DNA of 64,000 bases from assembly GCF_042466685.1 (NCBI RefSeq), contig NZ_CP170448.1, positions 682,001 through 746,000 on the forward strand, in the 5' to 3' direction. Numbering within the stretch: position 1 is the stretch's first letter; every line of letters begins with the position of its first letter. Below are positions 44,428 to 52,966 of this stretch, one piece after another. The DNA comes from Vreelandella sp042466685. Lineage in GTDB: Bacteria > Pseudomonadota > Gammaproteobacteria > Pseudomonadales > Halomonadaceae. A program made the position numbers and the translations under genes. The notes under the pieces are model-generated. The model was not told where the DNA came from. It made no database searches and worked only from the letters and a program-made list of their open reading frames with translations.

Positions 44428-45810
44428 TTAGCTCAATACTTTACCGCGATTGAGAAGGCAGAGTGGGTCTAGCGACTGCTTGAGCGTATGCATCAACTCA
44501 ATCTCGGCACTGGAGCGGCAGGTGCCTAGCCAGGGCCGCTTCTCCAGGCCGATGCCGTGTTCGGCGGAGACCGAACCGCCTAGCGTTGCCAGCGGCTGGT
44601 AAACCATGGCTTCAACTTCTCGCCGCACTTCGATCTCAGCGCTCCCCACGCTAACGGAAATATGCAGGTTGCCATCGCCGAGATGGCCAAATACCACCAG
44701 CTTCGCCTCTGCCCAGCGCTGGGTTAGCTGCGCTTCCAAAGCACCGGTATAGCGCTGCATATCGGCAATGGGCAGGCTAACGTCAAAGGTGAGCACTGGC
44801 GCCAAGCCCTTGACCAGCCCTTCGATATCCTCGCGTATCGCCCATAGGCCATCGCGCTGGGTGCTGGATTGGGCAATCACCGCATCGACAATCAGCTCGC
44901 GCTCTAACGCGCTTTCCAATGCTTCGCTGAACTGAGTGGCATTGCGCTCGGCGTCGCTGCCCAGGGAATCAATGATCACATAAAAGGGGTGTTCAGTGGC
45001 AATCGGCGGGGTGTGGCGGCCCAGGGTTTCAGTGAGCAGCCGGTAGTGGTTTTGCCACATCACCTCAAAAGCACCCAGGCCTCCGCCAAGCGCTCTGCCC
45101 ATATGGCTGAGCAGCCCGGTGAGCGCCTCAAACGAGGGGCAGGCCACCATCGCCGTTTGCTCGCTTGGGGTAGGTGGCTGCAGGCGTAGCACCGCACGGG
45201 TCACAATGCCCAGAGTGCCTTCGCTACCGATAAACAGCTGCTTTAAATCGAAACCGGCATTGTTTTTCAGCATGCGATTCATCGAGCTGACCACCCGGCC
45301 ATCGGCCATCACCGCTTCCAGGCCGAGCACCTGCTGGCGCATCATGCCGTAGCGGATGACCCGAACACCGCCAGCGTTGGTGGCGATATTGCCGCCAATG
45401 GTGCAACTGCCTCGGGCGCCCAGATCCAGTGGGAACTGCAGGCCGACCTCTTTAGCCGCTTCCTGAACCCGTTGCAGCGGTGCGCCCGCCTGTACGGTGA
45501 GGGTGCCCCCCACCTGATCAATCTCTTCAATGGAGCTCATGCGTTCAAGAGAGATCACCAGTTCATCGGGGCTGGCTTCCGCGCCGTGTACCAAGCCCGT
45601 TAAGCCGCCGTGGGTGACAACCGGCTGCTGTGCGGTGTGGCAAGCCCGCATCAACGCGGCGACCTGTTCGGTATCCGCCGGGCGAGCAATGGCGCCTGCC
45701 TGGCAGGGCGCGCCGGTCATCCAATCGACGCTACGGCTACTGACATCATCTCCGGTTAACACGTGGGTCGGGCCGACAATGGCGCGCAGCGTCTCCAGGG
45801 TTATTTGCAT
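44428..45810 (-). CDS. FAD-linked oxidase (GlcD/D-2-hydroxyglutarate dehydrogenase-like)
   Basis: This 460-residue flavoprotein of the vanillyl-alcohol-oxidase family has the FAD segment VTHGGLTGLVHGAE followed by GARGSCTIGGNIATNAGGVRVIRYG. The C-terminal FAD-linked oxidase domain has LVVFGHLGDGNLHISV and SAEHGIGLEKR, typical of enzymes acting on D-2-hydroxy acids. It is encoded between the fused ABC ATPase and the aminotransferase. It may oxidise a hydroxy acid to the keto acid used in transamination. Confidence 0.9.
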   Translation of the reverse strand: MQITLETLRAIVGPTHVLTGDDVSSRSVDWMTGAPCQAGAIARPADTEQVAALMRACHTAQQPVVTHGGLTGLVHGAEASPDELVISLERMSSIEEIDQVGGTLTVQAGAPLQRVQEAAKEVGLQFPLDLGARGSCTIGGNIATNAGGVRVIRYGMMRQQVLGLEAVMADGRVVSSMNRMLKNNAGFDLKQLFIGSEGTLGIVTRAVLRLQPPTPSEQTAMVACPSFEALTGLLSHMGRALGGGLGAFEVMWQNHYRLLTETLGRHTPPIATEHPFYVIIDSLGSDAERNATQFSEALESALERELIVDAVIAQSSTQRDGLWAIREDIEGLVKGLAPVLTFDVSLPIADMQRYTGALEAQLTQRWAEAKLVVFGHLGDGNLHISVSVGSAEIEVRREVEAMVYQPLATLGGSVSAEHGIGLEKRPWLGTCRSSAEIELMHTLKQSLDPLCLLNRGKVLS

Positions 45811-45845
45811 GGGTGTTCCTTAGCTTATTTTGTCTATCCGGTAAC

Positions 45846-47486
45846 TTACGCTGTTGCGGCCACGGGCGCTTCGCGGCCGGGAATCGCCTTGAGCAGGTCT
45901 TGGGTATACGTCTCACGCGGGGCGAGGAAAATCTGCTCGGCGCTGCCTTGCTCCACAATCCGGCCGTGCTGCATCACCACAATGCGGTCGCAAATCTGCG
46001 CGGCGACCCGGAGGTCGTGAGTAATAAACAGCAGCGAGAGTGAGAGGCGCTGTTTTAGCTCCTCCAGCAGCTCCAGCACCTGGGCCTGAATCGACACATC
46101 CAATGCTGATACGGCTTCATCCGCCACAATCAGCTCGGGGTTGAGCGCCAGCGCCCTGGCAATGCCGATACGCTGGCGCTGGCCCCCGGAAAACTCGTGA
46201 GGAAAGCGTTCCACGGCGCTGGCGCCCAAGCCCACCATATCGAGCAGCTCACCCGCCTGTTTAAGTGCTGCGGCTTTGGATGTGCCGTTGGCAATCGGCC
46301 CCTGGGCTATCGCCATGCCCACCTTGGTGCGTGGGTTGAGCGAGGCGTAGGGGTCTTGGAAGATCATCTGCACCCGGTGGCGCTCTCGGCGCAGCGCGTC
46401 GCCTTTAAGCTGGGAAAGGTTCACGCCATCCAGCAGCAGTTCGCCGCTGTCAGGGTGCTCCAAACGCACCACGCAGCGCCCAAGGGTGGATTTCCCTGAA
46501 CCGGATTCTCCCACAATTCCCACCGTTTCGCCGCGGGCGAGGGTAAGCGAGACATCTTCCAGGGCGCGCACTTCCCGGGCAGGTTTAAGCCAACCGCCTC
46601 GTGAGCGGAACACCTTATTGAGCTGTTTGATCTCCAGTAGCGGAGCAACCTGGCTGGTCTCCCGGTGGGGTGGCACCGCATTGCTGGGAATCGCCGCGAT
46701 CAGTGCTTGAGTGTAGGGATCTTGCGGGTTTTGCAGCACCGGTTTCGCGTCCCCAAGTTCAACAATCTTGCCGTGGCGCATCACGCAGACGCGATTGGCG
46801 ATTTCGGCCACCACGCCAAAGTCGTGGGTGATAAACATCACCGACATGCCGCGACGCTGCTGAAGGTCGCGGATCAGTTCCAGAATCTGCGCCTGGGTGG
46901 TCACATCCAGCGCCGTGGTAGGCTCGTCGGCAATCAGCAGAATGGGTTCCAGCGCCAGTGCCATGGCGATCATCACCCGCTGGCGCTGGCCGCCGGAAAG
47001 CTCGAACGGGTAGGCACGAATGGCCTTTTCCGGCTGGGGAATACCCACTTCGATCAGCAGTTCCAGCGCGCGGGCCTGGCGCTCTTTGGGGGTGAGCTGG
47101 CCGTGGGCCTCGAACACTTCAGCAATTTGCGCGCCTACCCGCATCAGTGGATTCAGTGCGGTCATCGGCTCCTGGAAGATCATGCCGATTTTTAGCCCGC
47201 GCAGGGCGCGGTGCTGCTTCTCGGTCAGGGCGAGCAGATCTTGGCCCTCGAACAGTATTTCGCCCTGGGTGGCGTTCACGCCTTTGGGCAGCAGCCCCAT
47301 GACGGCGTTGGCGGCCATCGACTTACCGGAGCCGGATTCGCCCACCACGCACATGATCTCACCCCGCTTCACGTCGTAGCTAACGTCCTCCACCGCCAGG
47401 GCGCGATCCGCCCCTTTGGGGAGCGCAATGTTCAGATCGCGAATGCTGAGGACGGTGTCAGCCGATTGATTCTCTGTAATAGGCAT
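45846..47486 (-). CDS. Fused dipeptide/oligopeptide ABC transporter ATPase (DppD-DppF type)
   Basis: This 546-residue protein joins two ATPase domains. Each has a Walker A GESGSGKS (about residues 52-59 and 322-329), a signature SGGQRQR, and a Walker B ending IADEPTTALD or VADEAVSALD. The first half resembles DppD and the second DppF, which are usually separate subunits of a peptide importer. The fusion fixes a 1:1 ratio. The gene lies between the permease dppC and the FAD oxidase in the minus-strand operon. Confidence 0.93.
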   Translation of the reverse strand: MPITENQSADTVLSIRDLNIALPKGADRALAVEDVSYDVKRGEIMCVVGESGSGKSMAANAVMGLLPKGVNATQGEILFEGQDLLALTEKQHRALRGLKIGMIFQEPMTALNPLMRVGAQIAEVFEAHGQLTPKERQARALELLIEVGIPQPEKAIRAYPFELSGGQRQRVMIAMALALEPILLIADEPTTALDVTTQAQILELIRDLQQRRGMSVMFITHDFGVVAEIANRVCVMRHGKIVELGDAKPVLQNPQDPYTQALIAAIPSNAVPPHRETSQVAPLLEIKQLNKVFRSRGGWLKPAREVRALEDVSLTLARGETVGIVGESGSGKSTLGRCVVRLEHPDSGELLLDGVNLSQLKGDALRRERHRVQMIFQDPYASLNPRTKVGMAIAQGPIANGTSKAAALKQAGELLDMVGLGASAVERFPHEFSGGQRQRIGIARALALNPELIVADEAVSALDVSIQAQVLELLEELKQRLSLSLLFITHDLRVAAQICDRIVVMQHGRIVEQGSAEQIFLAPRETYTQDLLKAIPGREAPVAATA

Positions 47487-47495
47487 ATAAAGTCC

Positions 47496-48329
47496 TTAGC
47501 GCTCGCGTGATAGTTTGGGGTTCAAAGCGTCGTCTAACCCTTCACCCACCAGGTTTAACGCCAGCACAGTGAGCAGAATCGCCACTCCGGGGAAGAAGCT
47601 TAGCCACCAGGCCTGGCGAATCACTGTGCGCGCCGCGCCGATCATATAGCCCCAGGACATTACGTTAGGGTCGCCCAACCCCAGGAACGACAGCGCCGAC
47701 TCCAGCAGAATGGCGGTCGCCACCATCAAGGAGGCCAGCACGATAATTGGCGACAGCGTATTGGGCAGAATCTGGCGCAGAATAATCGTGCTGTTGGACT
47801 GGCCGACCAGGCGCGCGGCCTCGACATACTCGCGGTTGCGCAGCGACATAAATTCGGCGCGCACCAAGCGCGCTACCGGCGGCCAACTGACAATCGCAAT
47901 GGCCAACACAATCGAAGTGATGCTGGGTTGCATGATGGCCACCAGCACTATCGCCAGGGCGAAGTTGGGAATGGTCTGGAAGAACTCGGTAAAGCGCATC
48001 AATACGTCGTCAATGATGCCGCCGTAGTAGCCGGCAATAGCGCCCAATGGAACGCCAATCAGCAGTGCCACGCTGGTGGATACCAGCCCAATCAATAGCG
48101 ATACCCAGGCGCCGTGCATCAGGCCCGAGGCTACGTTGCGGCCCATGGTATCGGTGCCCAGGGGAAAACCATCCTGTGAGAGCGGTGGCAAAAAGGGCCG
48201 CTGCACCATGCGCCAGGGTGATTCAGGGAACAGCAGCGGCGCCAGTATCGCCATGGCGATAATCAGCAGCAGAATGATCAGCCCCACCAGGGCGCCACGG
48301 TTTTGCGCGAAGCGTGCGAAAAAGCTCAT
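47496..48329 (-). CDS. Peptide ABC transporter permease (DppC type)
   Basis: This 277-residue inner-membrane protein has about six helices and the EAA motif region that contacts the ATPase (REYVEAARLVGQSNSTIILRQILPN). It also has FPLGTDTMGRNVASGLMHGA near residue 55, typical of OppC/DppC N-termini. Its start overlaps the stop of the DppB-type gene by four bases. Confidence 0.92.
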   Translation of the reverse strand: MSFFARFAQNRGALVGLIILLLIIAMAILAPLLFPESPWRMVQRPFLPPLSQDGFPLGTDTMGRNVASGLMHGAWVSLLIGLVSTSVALLIGVPLGAIAGYYGGIIDDVLMRFTEFFQTIPNFALAIVLVAIMQPSITSIVLAIAIVSWPPVARLVRAEFMSLRNREYVEAARLVGQSNSTIILRQILPNTLSPIIVLASLMVATAILLESALSFLGLGDPNVMSWGYMIGAARTVIRQAWWLSFFPGVAILLTVLALNLVGEGLDDALNPKLSRER

Positions 48330-49306
48330 GCGGCCCCCTTCTTGATGCGTGGATCAGCCAGGCTGTAAACCAAATCGGTGATGATATTGAAGACAATCAC
48401 CAGCGCCGCCGAGAAGAAGAAAATGCCCAGCAGCAGGTTGTAGTCGCGCTGCTCAAGGGCTTCGAACATCAAGCGCCCGATGCCGGGCCAGGCAAACACG
48501 GTTTCGGTCAGAATCGCGCCGCCGACCATCTGCCCCGCCTGCAGGCCAGCCAGGGTGATAATGGGTAGTAGCGCGTTACGCAGCACATGGCGGCGCTGAA
48601 TAATGCTTGGCTTTAAGCCTTTGGCACGGGCGGTTTTGACGTAATCCTGCTGGGCGGCATCGAGCATGGACGTGCGCGTCATGCGGGTGTAAATCGCCAT
48701 AAAGAACAGCGCTAGGGTGGTCGCCGGTAGTACTAAGTGCTTGGCAACATCGAGCACCAGGGCAAACCCCGTGTGACCGGCCCCCACGGTGTAAAGGCCG
48801 TAGGCGGGCAGCCAACCCAGGTAAACCGAAAACACCACCACTGACATCAGCGCGACCCAGAACAGCGGGGTGGCGTAGAAGATCAGCGCCAGCGCCATGA
48901 TGATCGAACCTGAAGGTTTTTTGACCCGTGCGGCGGCCATGGAGCCCGCCACAATGCCCAGCACTAACGAAAGCACAAAGGCGGTGCCGGTGAGCAGCAG
49001 GGTGGCGGGTAAACGATCCATGATCAGATCAAACACCGGAACGCCCAGCCGGTAGGAGTAGCCAAAATCAAGCATGGCGATCCCCGACACATAGCGCCAC
49101 AGCTGCACGTACATTGGTTGATCAAGACCAAATCGCTCGCGCAGCTGGTTCAGGAACTCCTGATCGGCAGCGCCAGCTTGCCCAGCCAAAATAGCCGCCG
49201 GGTCTCCAGGGGCCATTTGAATCAGCAGGAAATTAAAAATAACGATTAAAAACAGTACAATAACGGCTTTAAATAGCCGCATAAGAATGAGGCGAGCGTA
49301 AACCAT
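48326..49306 (-). CDS. Peptide ABC transporter permease (DppB type)
   Basis: This 326-residue protein has six helices and the EAA motif region DYVKTARAKGLKPSIIQRRHVLRNALLP. It also has MAPGDPAAILAG near the start, as in DppB proteins. I chose ATG 49306 because aggaaac precedes it; an in-frame ATG at 49333 would add nine residues. It pairs with the downstream DppC-type permease. Confidence 0.92.
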   Translation of the reverse strand: MVYARLILMRLFKAVIVLFLIVIFNFLLIQMAPGDPAAILAGQAGAADQEFLNQLRERFGLDQPMYVQLWRYVSGIAMLDFGYSYRLGVPVFDLIMDRLPATLLLTGTAFVLSLVLGIVAGSMAAARVKKPSGSIIMALALIFYATPLFWVALMSVVVFSVYLGWLPAYGLYTVGAGHTGFALVLDVAKHLVLPATTLALFFMAIYTRMTRTSMLDAAQQDYVKTARAKGLKPSIIQRRHVLRNALLPIITLAGLQAGQMVGGAILTETVFAWPGIGRLMFEALEQRDYNLLLGIFFFSAALVIVFNIITDLVYSLADPRIKKGAA

Positions 49307-49347
49307 AAGTAGTTTCCTGACGGATACCTTCAAGACATGGCTGGAAA

Positions 49348-49373
49348 ACCCAGGCAGCTCGCGCTACCTGGGT
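49348..49373 (-). promoter_or_regulatory. Hairpin between ABC binding protein and permease genes
   Basis: An 11-base-pair stem with one mismatch and a four-base loop stands just after the binding-protein stop. On the minus strand it is followed by ttttcc, so it probably acts as an attenuator giving more binding protein than permease. The TRAP operon at 38340 has a similarly placed hairpin. Confidence 0.6.
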
Positions 49374-49383
49374 ATAGTCGGAC

Positions 49384-50940
49384 TTAGCGGTCTAGCCAAG
49401 CATCCTTAAAGCCGTCGTTAACCCCCACGCCGGAGGTGACCAGGTTCTGCACATCACAGCGGTAGAGGGTCGGGAAACCCAGCTCCATCAGCCAGCCAAC
49501 GGGTACATCTTCATGCAGGATCTCTTGCACTTCGCGGTAAAGCTTTTCGCGCTCTTCGTCGGGGTAGGCAGTAGCGGCCTCGTTAAACAGCTCGTCAACG
49601 CGTTCGTTTTCGTAGCCTTCGACGTTATTCCAGGGCGAGCCCTTAGCGATATTGTCGGAAAGGTAGGTGCGTGAAATGCCCAGCGCCGGGTCGCCGTACT
49701 GGTAGAGGTAGGTAAAGGCGAGGTCGTAATTCCAATCACCCAGGCGCTGGTTCCAGCCGCCCACATCGGTGGCTTGGGTTTCTACGTTAATACCTACCTC
49801 GCGCAGGTTCTGCTGCACGGCTTCGGCCCAGCGCGTCCAGGTTTCCCCATAGGGCAGCGGCAGAATGGTGATCTCTTCGCCGTCGTAGCCCATTTCATCC
49901 AGCAGTTCCCGGGCACGTTCTGGATCGTGGTCGTAGGGCGCCAGGTCTTCATTCTGGAAACGCGCATTAGAGCCAAAGGCAGAAAGAGGCACATTGCCCA
50001 GGCCATTCCACAGCACATCTTTGGCAAATTCGCGATCCATGGCGTACATCACTGCCTGGCGGAAACGCTTGTCGGCGGTAGGGCCTTCGCGGTTGTTCAT
50101 CCACAGCATGGCGAAGGGGCTGAAATACTCGTGGCCCTCTTCGGTCATGCAGACGTTATCCATTGCCGCTAAGCGGGGGATATCGAAGTTCTCGACCGTA
50201 CCGCTGGGCAGCACGTCGATGGTCTCATTCTCGAAAGCCACCGCACGGGAGGCGCCATCGGGGATGATGTGCCAGTTAACGCCGTCCAGGTAGGGCAGGC
50301 CCTCTTCGTAATAGTCGTCATTTTTGACTAGCTCGATGACCGTGCCGCGCTCCCAGTTGGAGAACTTGAACGGACCGGTGCCAATCGGGTGATCATTGTT
50401 CTCGTTATTGCGGAAATCAGTGCCCGCGTAGAGGTGCTCGGGCACCATGGTAAAAGTGCCCGCTTCAAAGGAGAGCAGGAAGGGGCCGAAGGGCTGGGTT
50501 AGGGTAAATACCACGGTGTGGTCGTCGGTCGCTTCAATGCTTTCTACATGCTGCAGTACTGCCCGGGCGCTGGGGTTTAGCTCGCGATGAAAAACGTCGG
50601 CGGAGAACACTACGTCTTCAGCAGTAAAGGCTTCGCCATCGTGCCAGGTCACATCGTCACGTAGGTGGAAGGTGTAGGTGCGGCCATCGTCGCTGACCTC
50701 CCAGGACTCTGCTAGCTGCGGCATGGGTTCAAGGTCGGTGGTGTAGCGCAGCAGCCCTTCGTAGATATTGCCCGATACAGTGCGCGTGGGCGCATTTTGG
50801 ATCATGCCCAGCACCAAGCCTGGTGGTTCGGGTTGTATGATGGTGTTAACCGTTCCGCCCGACTTGGGGTCATCGGCCAAAGCGGCGGAGGTAAAGGCAA
50901 GTGCTGCAGCGGAAATAGCCAACGCTAAGGGTTTTTTCAT
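49384..50940 (-). CDS. Peptide/amino-acid ABC transporter substrate-binding protein
   Basis: This 518-residue protein of the family-5 (DppA/OppA) type has a signal peptide ending near ALA-DDP (residues 1-22). The mature part shows the family run NIYEGLLRYTTDLEPMPQLAESWEVSDDGRTYTFHLRDDVTWHDGE. A strong ribosome site (gaggag) precedes ATG 50940. It is the first gene of the operon and is divergent from the gntR-HDAC pair. The ligand could be a peptide or acylated amine. Confidence 0.92.
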   Translation of the reverse strand: MKKPLALAISAAALAFTSAALADDPKSGGTVNTIIQPEPPGLVLGMIQNAPTRTVSGNIYEGLLRYTTDLEPMPQLAESWEVSDDGRTYTFHLRDDVTWHDGEAFTAEDVVFSADVFHRELNPSARAVLQHVESIEATDDHTVVFTLTQPFGPFLLSFEAGTFTMVPEHLYAGTDFRNNENNDHPIGTGPFKFSNWERGTVIELVKNDDYYEEGLPYLDGVNWHIIPDGASRAVAFENETIDVLPSGTVENFDIPRLAAMDNVCMTEEGHEYFSPFAMLWMNNREGPTADKRFRQAVMYAMDREFAKDVLWNGLGNVPLSAFGSNARFQNEDLAPYDHDPERARELLDEMGYDGEEITILPLPYGETWTRWAEAVQQNLREVGINVETQATDVGGWNQRLGDWNYDLAFTYLYQYGDPALGISRTYLSDNIAKGSPWNNVEGYENERVDELFNEAATAYPDEEREKLYREVQEILHEDVPVGWLMELGFPTLYRCDVQNLVTSGVGVNDGFKDAWLDR

Positions 50941-51068
50941 GTTTCCAGCTCCTCGGTTTATTAGAACGTAAGGGGGTTACGTCGTCGTTAGGCGAGCGAG
51001 GCGTGTCTGTTAGGCCCAGTTGTGATGGTTATTAAGAGCCTATTTTGACCATAGCAGTCACTGGTAAA

Positions 51069-51100
51069 ACTGTCGACAGTCGGCAATCGTTCGTCGACAG
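51069..51100. promoter_or_regulatory. Putative GntR operator in the divergent promoter region
   Basis: A perfect 12-base palindrome (actgtcgacagt) lies at 51069-51080. A second half-related copy (cgtcgacag) lies at 51092-51100, one or two helical turns away. Both sit in the 215-base gap between the ABC operon and gntR, so they are likely binding sites for the GntR protein encoded next. The match to any known consensus was not tested. Confidence 0.55.
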
Positions 51101-51155
51101 GTGTGTATTTTTCGTCATACTGGAAAGTACGCACCATGCCCTATGAGTAAATTTT

Positions 51156-51866
51156 ATGGCTTCATCAACGGTGGCTCCCAGGGCCTTTATCCAGCAGCAG
51201 AACCTGGTCGAGCAGGTGGCTGACTATTTGACCCAAGCGATTATTAGCCAACACTTTTTACCCGGCGAACGGCTCTCTGAAGTGCAGCTCTCCAGGGACT
51301 TGGGCGTTAGCCGGGCGCCGGTTCGCGAGGCTGCCCGGCTGCTCGAAAGCCGTGGCTTATTGATCTCAAAACCCCGGCGTGGCTTCTTTGTTCGCGCGTT
51401 GAATGCCGTTGAACTCGAAGATGTGTTTGATCTGCGGCTGTGTCTTGAACGCCATGCCATTCACCGCTTGGTAGAGCGCTATACGCCTGAGGCCAAGCGT
51501 GCGCTGGCGCAGCAGGTGGAGGTGCTGTGTGAGGCAGCGGAAAGCAACGATGGCACCCGGCGCATTGAGGAGGATTTGCAGTTTCACCGGCTGATGCTGC
51601 ACTACGGGGGGAACGAGCGGCTGCTGCGTGCCTTTGATGATCTGACCCATGAGCTGCGCCTGTGCATCACCCTAATCACCAAAACCCACGAAGCCCCCGA
51701 GACCATCGCCACCAGCCACTTCCAACTTCTGGAAGCGCTGGATAGCGGCCGCCCTGACGCTTGCCGCGAAGCGATCGACTACCACATAGGCGTTGCCCGT
51801 AAATTTGTGGTCAAGGGAGTGGGTGAAACCGGAGAGCATGTCAATGAAGACATTCTTTCACGCTGA
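51156..51866 (+). CDS. GntR-family regulator (FadR/FCD subfamily)
   Basis: This 236-residue regulator has a GntR winged helix-turn-helix at about residues 15-75 (FLPGERLSEVQLSRDLGVSRAPVREAARLLESRG). An FCD ligand-binding helical domain follows (about 85-225), with RLCLERHAIHRL at its start and a metal-type histidine pair in YHIGVAR. It is divergent from the ABC binding protein gene and overlaps the HDAC gene by 23 bases. It probably represses both in the absence of ligand. Confidence 0.92.
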   Translation: MASSTVAPRAFIQQQNLVEQVADYLTQAIISQHFLPGERLSEVQLSRDLGVSRAPVREAARLLESRGLLISKPRRGFFVRALNAVELEDVFDLRLCLERHAIHRLVERYTPEAKRALAQQVEVLCEAAESNDGTRRIEEDLQFHRLMLHYGGNERLLRAFDDLTHELRLCITLITKTHEAPETIATSHFQLLEALDSGRPDACREAIDYHIGVARKFVVKGVGETGEHVNEDILSR

Positions 51867-52866
51867 TCAGTTACTTCATCGGCCGCAAACCTACTTCTCC
51901 CGTGGCAAAATGCGCACGCCCCAGGAAGTACCTGAACGCGTCACGCACTTATTAGCGGCCGCCAGGCAGCTTGGATTCGATGTTCAAACGCCCGAAGATT
52001 ATGGCGTGGCGCCGTTGAGAGCGGTGCATTCGCTGGCCTATCTACGCTTTCTCGAAAGCGCCCATCGGCGCTGGCATGCCCTTGACGAAGACTGGGGAGA
52101 GGAAGTGATCTCCAACATCTTCGTGCGTTCGCCCAACGCATTACGCGGTATATTGGCAGAAGCCGGGCGCTATATGGCCGACGGCAGCGCCCCGGTGGGG
52201 CAACATACCTGGCAATCGGCATACTGGTCAGCGCAAAGCGCGGTGGCAGGTGCCGAGGCCCTGCTGGCCGGTGATCGATTCGCCTATGCGCTATCACGCC
52301 CGCCGGGCCACCACGCGGGCATCGACTCAGCCGGTGGCTTCTGTTTCCTCAACAATGCCGCCATTGCTGCCCAGCATCTTAAAACCCGCTACCCGCGCAT
52401 CGCGGTGTTAGACCCTGATATGCATCACGGGCAGGGCATTCAGGAGATTTTCTACCAGCGCGACGATGTTATGTATATCTCCATCCACGGCGATACCACC
52501 AACTTCTACCCGGCGGTGACGGGCTTTGAAGACGAGCGCGGGCAGGGTGATGGGTTGGGCTATAACATCAACCTACCGATGCCCCATGGCTCACCGGAGT
52601 CGGTATTTTTCGACCGCCTGGAACAAGCCTGCCAGGCCATTCGCCTGTTCGAGCCGGACGCCATTGTGCTGGCGCTAGGGTTTGATATCTACGAACTCGA
52701 CCCGCAGGCCAAGGTCGCCGTTTCCACAGAGGGGTTTGGTGAGCTTGGCCGCACGGTGGCTGGCCTGAACGTGCCCACGCTAGTGGTACAGGAAGGCGGT
52801 TACTACCTGGAAGGGCTGGAAGCCAATGCGGTGAGTTTTTTTGAGGGGTTGTTGGGCAAGGCGTAA
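51844..52866 (+). CDS. Histone-deacetylase-fold amidohydrolase (acetylpolyamine type), third copy
   Basis: This 340-residue enzyme starts at ATG 51844, with ggagag upstream; alternative starts at 51793 and 51838 lie inside gntR. It overlaps gntR by 23 bases. The start KTFFHADQLLHRPQTYFSRG resembles the first HDAC gene of the other operon. The catalytic set is intact: H156 and H157 (RPPGHHAG), D192 and H194 (DPDMHHGQG), D281 (GFDIYELD) and Y320. It probably deacetylates what the adjacent ABC importer brings in, or an acetylated polyamine; the substrate is unproven. Confidence 0.9.
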   Translation: MKTFFHADQLLHRPQTYFSRGKMRTPQEVPERVTHLLAAARQLGFDVQTPEDYGVAPLRAVHSLAYLRFLESAHRRWHALDEDWGEEVISNIFVRSPNALRGILAEAGRYMADGSAPVGQHTWQSAYWSAQSAVAGAEALLAGDRFAYALSRPPGHHAGIDSAGGFCFLNNAAIAAQHLKTRYPRIAVLDPDMHHGQGIQEIFYQRDDVMYISIHGDTTNFYPAVTGFEDERGQGDGLGYNINLPMPHGSPESVFFDRLEQACQAIRLFEPDAIVLALGFDIYELDPQAKVAVSTEGFGELGRTVAGLNVPTLVVQEGGYYLEGLEANAVSFFEGLLGKA

Positions 52867-52966
52867 TGAGTAAGACAAGCCATCAAGGTGTCTGGCAAAA
52901 TGGCTGCTTTCAGCGATCAGCAAACGATCCGGATCGCCCTTGAAATTGTCATTGAAAGGACACGGC

